Part shown: positions 44,331 through 56,119 of the stretch, in pieces
Layout: each line of letters begins with the position of its first letter
How positions within the stretch are numbered: the stretch's first letter is position 1
Assembly (NCBI GenBank): GCA_036435485.1
Contig: CM071598.1
Span: 139,294,148-139,358,147, forward strand
DNA length: 64,000 bases
Direction of reading: 5' to 3'
Source: Saposhnikovia divaricata
Lineage: Eukaryota; Streptophyta; Magnoliopsida; Apiales; Apiaceae
Program-made: the position numbers and the translations under genes
The notes under the pieces: generated by a model
Database searches by the model: none
The model's input: the letters and a program-made list of their open reading frames with translations, nothing else
Told to the model about the DNA's origin: nothing

Positions 44331-47300
44331 ATGGATGCAAATGGTAAGAATAGAAGTAGTGGAGAAATAAGTATGACTGATAGCCATAAAAGCAGTGAAG
44401 TTGTTGTTATGATCTCTGGTGTAGAAAAATATGTGAAGAGTTCACCACATAGAGTTTCGGATGATTTGCCTATTGGAAATGTGAAGTTTGCATCAACAAG
44501 TTCTCCATCCCAGGAAAATGCTAGGTTTAGTCCCAGTCCCAGTAGACTTCCCAAAATCCCCACAAAAGAAACCATAACACGTCGAAAATCTCTAGCTAGA
44601 TCAGTGTACTCAAAACCTAAGTCAAGATTTGGAGAACAACCAGTTTCCGTGGATTCGAATATGTTTGAAGAAAGTAGCTCATTGATGCCAGAGCATATGA
44701 TTTCAAGTGGTAATTCACCTATAATAAACCCGGCAAGTGCTTCCCCCAACAATAAAGTGGTTTCGGCAACTAGTTCTTTCAGAGACATAATGATGAGGAA
44801 TGTGTCTATAACTACTCCGAAGACACCTTTAATGGATTCTGCAAGAAGAGCGGATGAAGATGAAGAGATTTACAAAAAGGTGAGTACTCAAAACAAATTG
44901 AAGTACAAGAAGGTTAAAATTAAGGTTTTGATTGAATGGTTAGTCTTTCTTTTTATTTTGGGGAATTTGATTGCGTGCTTGACCATTGATAAGTTACACC
45001 ATACAACAATATGGGGATTGGAGATATGGAAATGGTGTCTTCTTGTAATGGTGATATTTTCTGGTTTGTTGTTCACCGCCTGGTTTATGCATTTCGTAGT
45101 TCTGTTGATTGAACTGAACTTTTTGTTAAGAAAGAAGGTGTTATATTTCGTCCACGGTTTAAAGAGGAGTGCTCGGGTTTGTCTGTGGTTGACTTTGGTT
45201 CTTATAACTTGGCTTTCATTGTTCAATCATGCGATCAAGCGGTCAAAAAGTGCTGGAAAGGTTCTGTTTTATATTACTTGGACCATTGTTTCCCTGCTCA
45301 TTGGTTCAGTCTTGTGGCTCCTGAAGACTTTGGTTCTTAAAATGTTGGCATCGTCTTTCCATGTTACCGCATTTTTTGATAGAATTCAGGAATCAATTTT
45401 CCATCAGTATGTTCTCCAAGTCCTCTCAGGGCCTCCACTTTTGGAATCATCAGAAATGCTCCAAAGAACAAATACTGCTCAATTTAGTTTCCGTAGAACG
45501 AAGAAAGATAATCAAGGGAGGAAAAAAACTAAAACGGCAGTGATTGACATACACAAGCTTCATAGAATGAAGCAGGATAAAGTTTCTGCGTGGACCATGA
45601 AGATGTTAGTTGATGTGATATCAAATAAAGGGTTGTCCACAATTTCTGGTTCCCTAGATGAGAGTGATTTTGATGGGAATGCTGAACACACTGATAAGGA
45701 GATAACCAGCGAGATGGAAGCAATTGCTGCTGCGTATCACATCTTCAAGAATGTGGCTCAACCTGATTGCCTGTGGGGATTATGTTTTCAGTAATTATAG
45801 TTATATGTTATATTATCACATTCCTCTTTCTTCGGTTCATATAAATTATTTTTTTTCTTGTCAAAATTGCGTAGATACATTGATGAATTTGACCTAAGGA
45901 GATTTATGATAAAGGAGGAGGTTGATTATGTGTTTCCATTGATTGATGTGGCTGAGACAGGACAAATAGACAAGAAAACTTTGACAGAATGGGTGGTAAG
46001 ACTTTATTCTTTTTTTGCTTGTGGCATAGAGTTTTAAACCTCTCTCTCATGTTGCATAGTTTCAGAGTTTCCAAATTATAATTCTACCAGAAATTTAGGT
46101 GAATTTTTAATTTATCAATGATTGTATCACTATTCTAGACTGTGATCGTACTTGTTACTCTCAGTTAGAGTATTTCATCATATGGAATGAGAAATGAAGT
46201 GTCGTTGGCAGAATGAGTCCAACTCCATTCTAAAACAGGCATTGTTAGGTTCATTTAATCCAGTCGATAGAATGACAAAGATTGTAAGCTACTAATATTA
46301 ACAATGTCAGCAGTTGACATCCCTAAATCATCATTTTTGTAAATCTGAGTTCATGCACACAAATTTAATTTTGAGAACTGTATTTTTTTTCAACTAAACT
46401 TGCTAAATGAGTGATGGTCATCAGTTTTTAAAACTGATCTAGATGTCTCTTACGTCTTCCCATGATGCATAAGTATGTATAGGTAAGCAGTTTTAGTAGC
46501 TTGATTATTTTTAAAGTTATCATTTCTCTTCCTGGTAGAAGGAGGGGTGGGAGGTGGGATCATTAGATGGGTTGTAACTCTCGCAACCCATTTAATGCAT
46601 TGTCTTTAGTAAGTTGAAGCATTTAGTAGGACTAGGCAACTTACAAAAAGAACTATAAGTGAAAAAGTGACATTCGAGGAAGTTATAGTAACAGTGCGCA
46701 ATGTCTCTAATGTCAGTGCTCACATACTTGTTAATAGTGCAGGTGAAGGTTTATAATGGTCGAAAAGCTCTGGCTCATGCTTTAAACGATACCAAAACAG
46801 CAGTCAAGCAACTGAATACCCTTCTGACGGGAATCCTAATTATTATTATGAGTATTGTGTGGCTACTTTTGGTGGAAATTGCAACAACGAAAGTACTCTT
46901 GTTTTTCTCAACACAGCTTGTTGCGGCAGCCTTTTTGTTTGGAAATACTTGCAAGACTACATTTGAAGCTATCATATTTGTATTTGTGATGCATCCTTTT
47001 GATGTTGGTGATCGTTGTGTTGTTGATGGTGTTCAGGTAACTATCAGCACATACATTCAACAGCTTTTAATTAGTTAGTCGAAGTTATCGAATAATTACT
47101 GTATGCAATATTGCAGATGGTAGTAGAAGAGATGAATATTCTAACAACAGTGTTTCTGAGATTTGATAATGAAAAGATATACTACCCAAATTCGGTGTTG
47201 GCTACCAAAGCCATCAGCAATTTCTACAGGAGCCCGGATATGGGAGACTCATTAGAGTTCTCCATTGATTTTATGACGCCAGTGGAGAAGATTGGGGATT

Positions 47301-48306
47301 TAAAAGAGAAAATTCTAAGGTATGTATATGGTTCTCTTATCCAATATTGTATCTTAACAAAAAGCTACTTGCTACTTTTTGGAGTCATTATATATCATGC
47401 TTGGTAGTATAAATATTAATCAACTAATTAATTCTACATTTTAAATGATTTCCTTTCTCAAGAATGTTTTCAGTCATCATATGCTTTGTTAGTACCTCTT
47501 GTTCCCTTGGTTATTCAGTTTAAATGATTTCCTTTCTAAAATGAACGCAATGCACACTGGAGTAGCAAAGTAAGGATCCACTGTTTGCCAGATTGCCATG
47601 ATGATATTAGCTTGTGGGTATTTCCTTGACCAAGATCAGAAGGTTTATGTAAACTGTCTGGTCTACGTCTCTGTCATCTGATATTTTTTCTCTGCATATT
47701 GGACTACATGGATGCACTTTAAGAGAAACATGTCTTCTGACAGGCATTATCTAATACATGATGGGTCATTTAGTACTTTAGTAGGAATCAACGTCACATG
47801 ATTTTTGAGGTTGCTCGAGTAGCTTGGAACTGTTCTTGAGTAATTAATTTAAAGTGTAAAGCAACAATATGTACATCAAATATAACATAATATAAGGGGG
47901 CTGCACTTATACTGTAATTTGATTTTTTGTTAAAGCTGCTAAACTGTATGAGTTTGTAGATATACTGAATCAGTTGGTGGCTTGTTTCCTTATCCATATG
48001 TTCACGATTCAGCCCCTTAATCCTTCTTTTTCTGTAACGATCAGGTATTTAGAGCGAACACCGCAATATTGGCATCCTAACCACAATTTGGTGGTAAAGG
48101 AAATTGAAGATGTAAACAAGATAAAGATGGCACTCTTTTTCAATCATACCATGAACTTTCAAGATTTTGCAGAGAAGAGCAGACGAAGATCAGAACTGGT
48201 CATTGAAATGAAGAAGATATTTGATGAGCTGAATATCAGATATAATCTGCTTCCCCAAGAAATTCGCCTAGTTAAGTCTGAAGCGCAATATAATTACATC
48301 TCCTGA
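44331..48306 (+). CDS. MSL10: Mechanosensitive channel of small conductance-like, MSL9/MSL10 group
   Basis: Five coding exons join in frame: 44331-45790, 45875-45995, 46743-47036, 47117-47319, 48045-48306, giving 779 residues (Arabidopsis MSL10 has 734). A serine-rich cytosolic N-terminus (1-195) is followed by about six membrane segments (near 199-220, 233-265, 285-303, 315-345 and two between about 550 and 610) and the MscS core with FVMHPFDVGDRCVVDG and KIYYPNSVLATKAISN. Order, spacing and sequence match plant MSL10, a plasma-membrane anion-preferring channel opened by membrane tension, with roles in swelling responses and cell-death signalling. The start at 44331 follows an acceptor at 44323. 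The exon 1 donor is ambiguous: GTAATT at 45791 or, 17 bases earlier than expected from relatives, GTGGGG at 45773. MSL9 versus MSL10 cannot be separated here. Confidence 0.93.
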
Positions 48307-48389
48307 TCATTGTTCTTGTAAGTGATTTTTTTCCTTTCTTTGGTCTAATCAAATGAATTACCGGCACACACACACACATATATATATAG

Positions 48390-48804
48390 AGTAGCACTTT
48401 ATAGAGAACCATCTTATGTGGAGAACCCTCTGATTCTGTAGTAGAACCAATTTTTTTAAAATTTTTTTTTCTGATTCTGCAACTGAAACAAAATTTTAAA
48501 AAAAAAAAAAAAAATCTGGACAAAGCTGACGTGGCAGCCCTGCTGACGTGTCACTGCCACGTCACCTGCCACGTCATCACTGTTGGCGTGGCAGTGCCAC
48601 GTCATCGATGATGTCATCACTAATGACGTGGCACTGCCACGTCAGTAGTGATGACGTGGCAGTGGTACCGTGGCAATTCCAGATTTTTTTTTTTGAAAAA
48701 AAAATTTGGTTCTGTTATAGAATCTGAAAAAAAATTGAAAATTATTGGTTCTACTACAGAATCATATGGTTCTCCACGGTTCTCCACGTAAGGTAGAACA
48801 ATGG
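48390..48804. mobile_element. Fold-back element with ACGT-rich palindromic core
   Basis: The outer arms contain TGATTCTGTAGTAGAACC on the left and its complement on the right, plus (T/C)GTGGAGAACC near both ends. It sits inside a TA/CA microsatellite. The core (48524-48677) is a run of GACGTGGCAGTGCCACGTC-like palindromes. No ORF. Superfamily not recognised. Confidence 0.68.
48524..48677. repeat. Palindromic array of TGACGTGGCA words
   Basis: Eight ACGT cores occur in about 150 bp, mostly in the contexts TGACGTGGCA or GCCACGTCA on both strands. TGACGTGG is a strong plant bZIP target word. Two more ACGT cores occur near 48992-49008. Confidence 0.85.
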
Positions 48805-49139
48805 CATATATATATATATATATATATATGCTCCTCGTCAAATAGAAACCAAACTTAGAATAGAAACTAGAAACTACCACTAAATAAATTATATTTCATC
48901 TATTCTAAGGGCCCCGCCAGGGCACCTTCACAAAAAATATCCTAAATTACCTCACCAACGTACAGCAAAAAAAAAATCACCATTCACGCTGACGTCACTG
49001 CCACGTCAACACAGTGAACAGTTTTTTTTTTTTTTTTAACTAAATAGAGGGTAGATTATTATGCGTTTTTTGTATTGGGCTACCCCTAGTTTGGTCATTA
49101 GATTAGCTTCAATTTTTTATTTGGGTTTGGTTTCTAGAT

Positions 49140-49910
49140 ATATCTATACTATACTATTATAACCGAAACAGGGTATATTTGGTTGTCGGTTTGGTACTCT
49201 TTTTTTTGTCACTCTTTTTGGTCACTCAATAACAACCGTTTGATTTTGAGATAAATAAATGATAACCGTCGGATCTAATGTTAAAATAATATTCCTTTTT
49301 TAATATTTAAAATACTATTATAGATTCCAAGTTCGAATCCCACCAACAACATATATATTATTTTATAAATTATTCTCACGAATTTAAGACCCGTCAACAA
49401 CATATTATTAATTAAAACACTATCGTTAAAAATACCGTCAAACATGTATTATAATATTTTATTATCTTCTATAATTTATTTTTCTACTAATTAATATATA
49501 TATATGTGAAAATATAAATAATAAAAAAATTAAAAAAAACATCCGTGCATCACACGAGTAATTAGCTATATAGTAAAAAATTACACAAAATCTGGAAAAC
49601 AATTACAATATAGAAAATTTTGTATAAAAATCGAAAAAAGATCTACGTGATTAGATAAATTTCACTTTTCTATTAAATAAAAGTTAAAAAACAATTTTTG
49701 TGTAATTTTTATATCTATACGTATGTATTTTAAAGTAATAATTCAAAATAAATAATTTTAATAATATTTATATACATGGGATTATAAAGTTAAAAAATTA
49801 TTTTAATAATAAAAATATATATACAACTTAAAACTTTAATAATAACATATAATTAACATATAATTAAAAAGTTTAAAAGCAACCGTGCATCGCACGGGTT
49901 ATATATATAT
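49140..49910 (+). mobile_element. Helitron-like non-autonomous sequences
   Basis: TCTATACTATACTATTATAA near 49142 resembles a common plant Helitron start. Two hairpin-bearing 3'-like ends occur, CCGTGCATCACACGAG (about 49549) and CCGTGCATCGCACGGG (about 49881). Similar sequence lies in opposite orientation at 59451-60054. A clean CTRR terminus was not found at either end here, so limits are uncertain. Confidence 0.45.
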
Positions 49911-49992
49911 ATGCAACCGGGTCTATTTCTTCTATCCGGTTCCCCGTCAGGTGGTGTAGTCTTGTAATTGCTCGATCTACAGTATAGATAAA

Positions 49993-50183
49993 GAGTAGTG
50001 CTAGAGGTACCAAATTGGGTACTAAAATTTGTTACCAAATGACATGGTACTAATTACTTGGCATTTTAGGATGTTTTAATTGGATGACCCTGGCGGGTCC
50101 ATTACAATTATAACCAATCAAAACAATGTCACGTCATTTTGTAACAATTTTTGGTACCCAATTTGGTACCTCTAGCATTTTTC
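49993..50183. mobile_element. Mutator-like MITE, copy 1
   Basis: Inverted ends contain TGCTAGAGGTACCAAATTGG and its complement. The flanks ATAGATAAA (49984-49992 and 50184-50192) form a perfect 9-bp duplication, the length typical of Mutator elements. 191 bp. A second copy is at 53175. Confidence 0.85.
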
Positions 50184-50737
50184 ATAGATAAATTTATAAA
50201 TCATTGGTGGACACCAAAAGCTACGTGAGAATACATGATTACTATGTTAAGATATGTGCCTGGCGGTGTATTAGCAAAAAACTCTCTCTAATTTGCTGTA
50301 TTATGAACCTGCCTTAAAATCTTATTAGTAACGCTCAAGCTAATACTTCAAGTTATTCTTAACATGGATTATCAACCTTGTACATGATATTGTGACCATC
50401 ACTAGCCTAACGCAAATTAAAGTAGCGTACAAGGAGTGTCCCAAATAAGTTTCTGTTGTTTGACAGTGGTTCGTAAATATGTAATACAAATTAGTTCACA
50501 GCCGGTTTTGCTGAATATTTGTGATATTTAGCTGATAGTCAACAAAGTATCACATCCCGTGTTTATTAATAAATAAGGTAGACATTATTAAATTATTAGA
50601 CCAGAGTTCTGATTGAAAAAATTGGTAGGTGGAAAAAAATTATACTATTATTACTTAGCAAAAAAGAGAGGTAAAACATTGATTTTTAGCTTCCAATGAA
50701 AATTCCTGATGATGTATTTGGAATTTTGGAATGACAG

Positions 50738-50980
50738 GTGCTACGATGAGGCTACAAAGGTTCTGTGTAAGTCCGACTTTATGCTGGGTTGTTTTGGCAG
50801 ATACAAGGGTTGTAGTTTGTATTTCAAGGATGGATCCATTAAGGGAAGTCCTAGCATTTCTGTTTTCTTCTAACGAGAGGGAGCTACTTTGCTTTTAGAG
50901 AAGTCCTGTAGATGACTATAGTTGCAACATTCTTAGGCATTACTTGTATCGCAATCATCTTTAGCATTAATGTACTCTCG
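50738..50980 (+). other. Possible last non-coding exon of the MSL gene
   Basis: Non-repetitive, of mixed base composition, directly after the acceptor GGAATGACAG. It lacks a long ORF and turns AT-rich after about 50950. It is called only as a candidate 3' UTR. Confidence 0.33.
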
Positions 50981-51590
50981 CACTAATTTGTGATTTGACC
51001 ATGGTAATATAATTAGTATTTGTCCAATATTCTACTAATACTGATCCAGTCTCTTGTTCCTGATGTCTCTAGCAAGACTATAAATTTCTGTTTGCAAACT
51101 TACTAGTGCAATATTCCTTGTTCAGAAAATTGTATTAATAATTCATTTCATCTTTAATTCTAGGGATTGTATTCAATCTAGATTTTTTTGGATTTCAAAA
51201 ATTTTAGGTATTCGATCAGGATTTTAAAAAATCCATTACAATTTAGGCGTATTCAACAAAGAATATATACAATCTTTTAAAATTTGATTGCATTCAATTA
51301 ATTAAGATTTTAAAAATTTTGGGGGAATTCAATCCAAATTTCAAATAATCTTTTAAAATTTAGAGAGATTCAAATCTGGCGGTATTCAAGAACTTTTTTT
51401 TGAATAAGTAGGCTTATATGCCTTTTGTTCTCAATAAATTTCGGGATGAACGAGAATCGAATTCAGGATCTGAGATGACAAGAGATAAGTTGTAACCACA
51501 AAAGCCGTGGATTTTGTTAGATTTAACTTTGTTTTTTTAATTTTTTGAAATTTCACCAAAATTCAAGAGATTTTATTGGATTTAGGCTCA
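50981..51590. other. AT-rich intergenic DNA, possible MITE relic
   Basis: Runs of ATTCAATC and GATTTTTTTGGATTT near 51175-51200, with complementary AAAATTCAAGAGATTTTATTGG near 51560, hint at a decayed inverted-repeat element. Borders cannot be set. Confidence 0.35.
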
Positions 51591-51597
51591 ACTCTCT

Positions 51598-52185
51598 CTA
51601 CATGAAATATAAAATCATCAACAATCTATTAACATCTTATTATTAATAATTTGTAATTTGTTACAATCTGAATTAAATACACCCCTAGTACATTGTCTTG
51701 AAAACATGTTTGCCAACTTTGAATCCTGCGTGAACTCTACATAAATATCAAATCAGCAACAATCTATTAATATCTTACTAATAATATGTAACAATCTGAA
51801 TTAAATATACCCTTAAATTGTGTTCACTTGAAGAGAATAGAATGAGGTAAAAATGGAATAAATGATTGTACACAAATTTATGAAGAAAGAAGGGATGTTG
51901 GGGAAAATAATGAACAAATATGAAAGAGAAAAAGTTTCTTATGATGAAGATTGCAAGGAAAATGATGATGATGGAGAATGGAACATTCCTTCCAATTAGA
52001 ACTTTGGTTTAAATTGTGTGAAAAGGAATGAAAATTTAAACAATTTTCTCAATTTCCTCCAAAATAAGAGTATAAATTTTTATTTCATTCTCCTCCCATT
52101 TTATTCAATTGAAGTGCACACAGCCTTAGTACATTGCTTGGAAACATGTTTCCCAACTTTGAAAGCTATTCATCCAAGAATACGT
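51598..52185. repeat. Tandem duplication, second copy carrying a MITE
   Basis: Copy 1 (about 51598-51735) and copy 2 (about 51736-51815 plus 52126-52175) share ACAACAATCTATTAA-type, ACAATCTGAATTAAATA and GGAAACATGTTT-type blocks in the same order. The second copy is split by the 310-bp element at 51816-52125; the first shows the unoccupied site. Confidence 0.82.
51816..52125. mobile_element. PIF/Harbinger-like MITE in a duplicated unit
   Basis: The ends AATTGTGTTCACTTGAAG and CAATTGAAGTGCACACAGCC are inverted repeats, flanked by TTA (51813-51815, 52126-52128). 310 bp, no ORF. Confidence 0.75.
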
Positions 52186-52843
52186 GAAATGTAATATTGA
52201 AAGTTCCATCTTAGTAATGGAGAACAGGTTTAGTGGAGAACAGGCAGAGTGTTGTGCGTTCTAATTGAGCATAGAACTGGCAGATTTTATGTTCATTTTC
52301 AGGAAATACTCATTATGACATTAGACTTTCAGGAAATATAAACTCATTTTTACCATAATTTTTATCAATGGCATCTGCACCGTTACACATGGAAACAAGC
52401 CTCAAATTTCAAGCTCAAGGCCATATTCTTGCACATGAAAAAGAATTGAAGGCCAAAGCAAATATAATGCTGTTCACAAACTGTAGTTATTCCTCAATAG
52501 TTCAAAATATTCATATAATTCAACTCTGCCACAGTAGAAAACTTAATGCTTAATTCAGCTTATCTTTGAAGAAATATAACTTATTTCTTATAATTGCAGC
52601 AAAAAATAGTACAACTTTCATACACAACTGATCTCTGACTACAAACTAAAATGATCAACCAGCTCCCAAACCAGGGAACAAAGAACTAAACATTTATCCA
52701 CTGTGCCCTGAAAGATTATGTTCCGGTTTATTAAGCTACTTTATCAACCTTAAATGGGTACCATCTCCTTTTTGCTAATAAACTAAACAACTTAGATTAC
52801 ACTCTACTTATCTTTCTATAAGTGATAGACTTGTCCAGGTAGA
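52186..52843 (-). other. Intergenic DNA and probable PEX10 3' UTR
   Basis: The stretch directly after the PEX10 stop (below 52844) is ordinary AT-rich sequence without repeats and should hold its 3' UTR and poly(A) site. The two genes converge here. Nothing else was recognised. Confidence 0.5.
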
Positions 52844-54944
52844 CTAAAAATCTGAATGATATAAACAAACTAAGCTTGAATGAGTCAGAGGGGAACGGCA
52901 GAGTGGACATTCTGGCTTCTCATTACACCACTCCATAATGCAGTTCCTGCAAAAGGTCAAATAGATAAGCAAGATTTAATCCTGAAAATGTCAACGAGAA
53001 AGATCAATAGAAAAAAAAACTGAATGAGATGCAAAGAAATACCAGCAAAACACATGACCGCAAGGTGTGGCTGTCGGGTCTTGGCGATTACTAAGACAAA
53101 GTGTACACTTGCTCACTGAATTTGGTTGGGACTGAAGTAAAACAAATCAAGAAATAATCTGTTAAATGATATATGAGTAATGCTAGAGGTACCAAATTGG
53201 GTACCAAAAATTGTTCCCATTAATGTGGCGTTGGTGACATGTCATTTTGGAACATTTTAATTGGCTTGGCTCCTGTGAATGCAGGAGGGTCCACTTCATT
53301 TAATATTGGCTAACACCAATAGAAATGTGACATCTAACATTTGTGAACTAATTTTGGATCCAATTTAGTACCCCCAGTATTTTCCTTGATATAATATATA
53401 CTGCTACTCTAATTTTGGAATCATATTTAAAAATTCAACCTCACATATACAAGACATAAAAGGCTACATATCTATTATCTTATACTCAAAAACTCGTTGA
53501 TTCTTGTACAATTGTACTTAAAAAACTGGAAGTCCTCACAACAAGGTCAGGCTGTCAGGCCCCAGGTGTTGCCACATAAAGTATTTGAAGATATAGTTAA
53601 CTGCTTTCATGGAAAATTATAAAAAAATTGCAATTTAAAAAGAAAAGAAACAAGAAAGGATAAATTCTATGACAATCTTTGCATTGTACCTTGCAATGGT
53701 GTAACATACGCAAATTATATTCCTCCCTTTTGAGAAAGGCTAGGAAGTGATCTAATTAAATTGTAACAGAAACATAAATGCCTATTAAAGACTAATATAT
53801 TTCTCCAAAAAATTTTACTTCCTTTTTTAATTACCCAGGATTTCCGAAAATTGTCGAGTAGCGAATTTGAAGAAGTCAAACCCATGTAACCTAAAGATAT
53901 TGGCCGTGTTTGGAACTTAGCAATTTAAAGAAAAATTAGCAGATTAAACTAAATTAGAGGCTTGACCAAATGAATCCTCTAATATTTGTGTTTGGTAGTT
54001 CGCGGACTGAAATAGTGGTTTGGACCCAATCCGCGAAAAAGCTACTTGGAGGAGTTTTTTCAATTAGAGGATTGTCATGTGTCTAGTTAAAATATAAATG
54101 GCTAATTCAAACAGCTATTTACCAAACAGTTTCATTTAAAACAGCTAATTCAATTCGCTAGTCAAAAACAACCAACTCAATCCGCTAGTCAAAACAGCTA
54201 ATTCAATACGCTACCGCTAATAGCTAACCGCTAATTGGTAAACACGGACAGTTAATAATAATGCTCAATGACTGCCAGACATACCTCTGAAGTTGATACC
54301 ACATCAGAGACAGAAATTTTCTGCTCAGAGTCGCCAGTTATTAAATTTCCTTCTTCATTTAATATAGGTAAACCTGTACCTACATATATATTTTAAAGAA
54401 AAGGATGCATGAACTTGCTATTCTCCAATTTGAGGGGGTGCAAAATATTGAAAAGCTATACATAAAGACACATAAATCTTGACTAAACAAAATTTCTAGT
54501 AATCTCTTCCGCAAGCAGAAATTTTATTTGCCTAAACAAAGCTACTGTAATACTCTCTCCATCCCAAATAAATAATAAAAAGAACAATGGCTGCTTATAC
54601 TTTCTCAGTTAGTTTGATCATTTTTGAGAAAAAATTATCCTATTTCAAAACCATAAGTGATAAAATTATAACCATAAAAAGTACATCTGATCTGGCTATA
54701 ATATATATCGATTCTGACTCTAAAATGTCTATTCAGCCCTGTTTGTTGGACAGAGGGAGCACTACTCAAAGAGGCATACTGTATTTGCATAAAGGCAGTG
54801 CCATTTCATAGGTGAGAAAAGAAGTACATGTTTCTACTTGACTGAGCCAATTCAACGTGTGGACTCAAAATGTGTAGAAGATATAAAGACATGCTACACC
54901 AACAAATATCAAGAAGCATATACTAGTTTATTCCAAAATTTTCA

Positions 54945-55014
<70 letters not shown>

Positions 55015-56087
55015 CACCTGTTAATCTGCAATTAATTTTCTCTGCATATTTTTTTAACTTGTTATGTACACTTGCACATCTGATGTTTAATCTTCTGGAT
55101 TAAGTATTTACATGTACCAACCAGACAGTTTTATCTATAAACATGTTTAGCACCATTTTGCCCAAATCTTACTTGGACATTATTAATAAATTCGTTAAAA
55201 AAATGATGTCATAATTAAAGTTTCCCCTAAAAATTCCGAACCTGCTGAAGTGTGGTGTGCCCCTGAGGAGGTCTGCTGCTGAACTGAATTTGCAATGGAA
55301 GATAAGTTGCTACGCCTCAGTCCTTCAGCAGCAAGGATACATAACTGAATTAAAAGGAAAACCCCCAGTATTTGGTATCTGCATGCAATCACAAGAATTA
55401 GAAACAGTTCACAATTTCAAAACAGGTTCTAGAGAAATTGTGCACATTAAGTAGCCACATAACACCTCAAGGATATATTGGAAGAGAGGGGGGGGGGTGA
55501 GTGCAATAACTCTTTCACTGACAAGAAAAAACAGTTAAGTTGTAATACCCACTGCCACTAATCAAACTTTCCAACAAAGATATACCTAGGTCGTTGATTC
55601 ATTTGTTTCCCAATAAATACATAACGAATTCCTGCTGCACGTTTTGATATGTGATAATATAATCCTACAAAACCAGTAAAAAAAACAAATTCAACTCCCA
55701 AACCATAATTTAAAATGTATTCACAACCACCAAATATTAGTATACAACAAAGAGACCTTCGAAGTAGAAGAACATGAGATTAGTACGAAGAACCAACTGT
55801 AAGAACTCGCGCACAAAGGGTAGCATCTGAAAGAAAAAGATAAAATTACATGTTAGGCAAACCAGCAATTACAAATGTATTATAACATAAAGATCACTGT
55901 CAACTGGTACATATTACAATAGCAAAGTAAGAAGTAAAACAGTGCTCTTCAGAGCACATCAAGAGTATATAAAATTTTAACTTGTTGTCTAAGTTTGGGG
56001 ACAAAATAATCTTCATAGACCTGAAGTCTTTACTATGTAATTAGACAATGAATCCTTGATCAATTGTAAAAGGATAGAGCCACTAAC

Positions 56088-56119
<32 letters not shown>

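Larger units (their letters stand above)
48318..50737 (+). other. Inferred 3' UTR intron of the MSL gene, filled with small transposons
   Basis: Eleven bases after the stop a consensus donor GTAAGTG occurs (48318), and an acceptor GGAATGACAG lies at 50737, followed by non-repetitive sequence. The interval holds a fold-back element (48390-48804), Helitron-like sequence and a Mutator-like MITE. The junction would be 11 nt after the stop, too close to trigger nonsense-mediated decay. This is inference from splice signals only. Confidence 0.38.
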
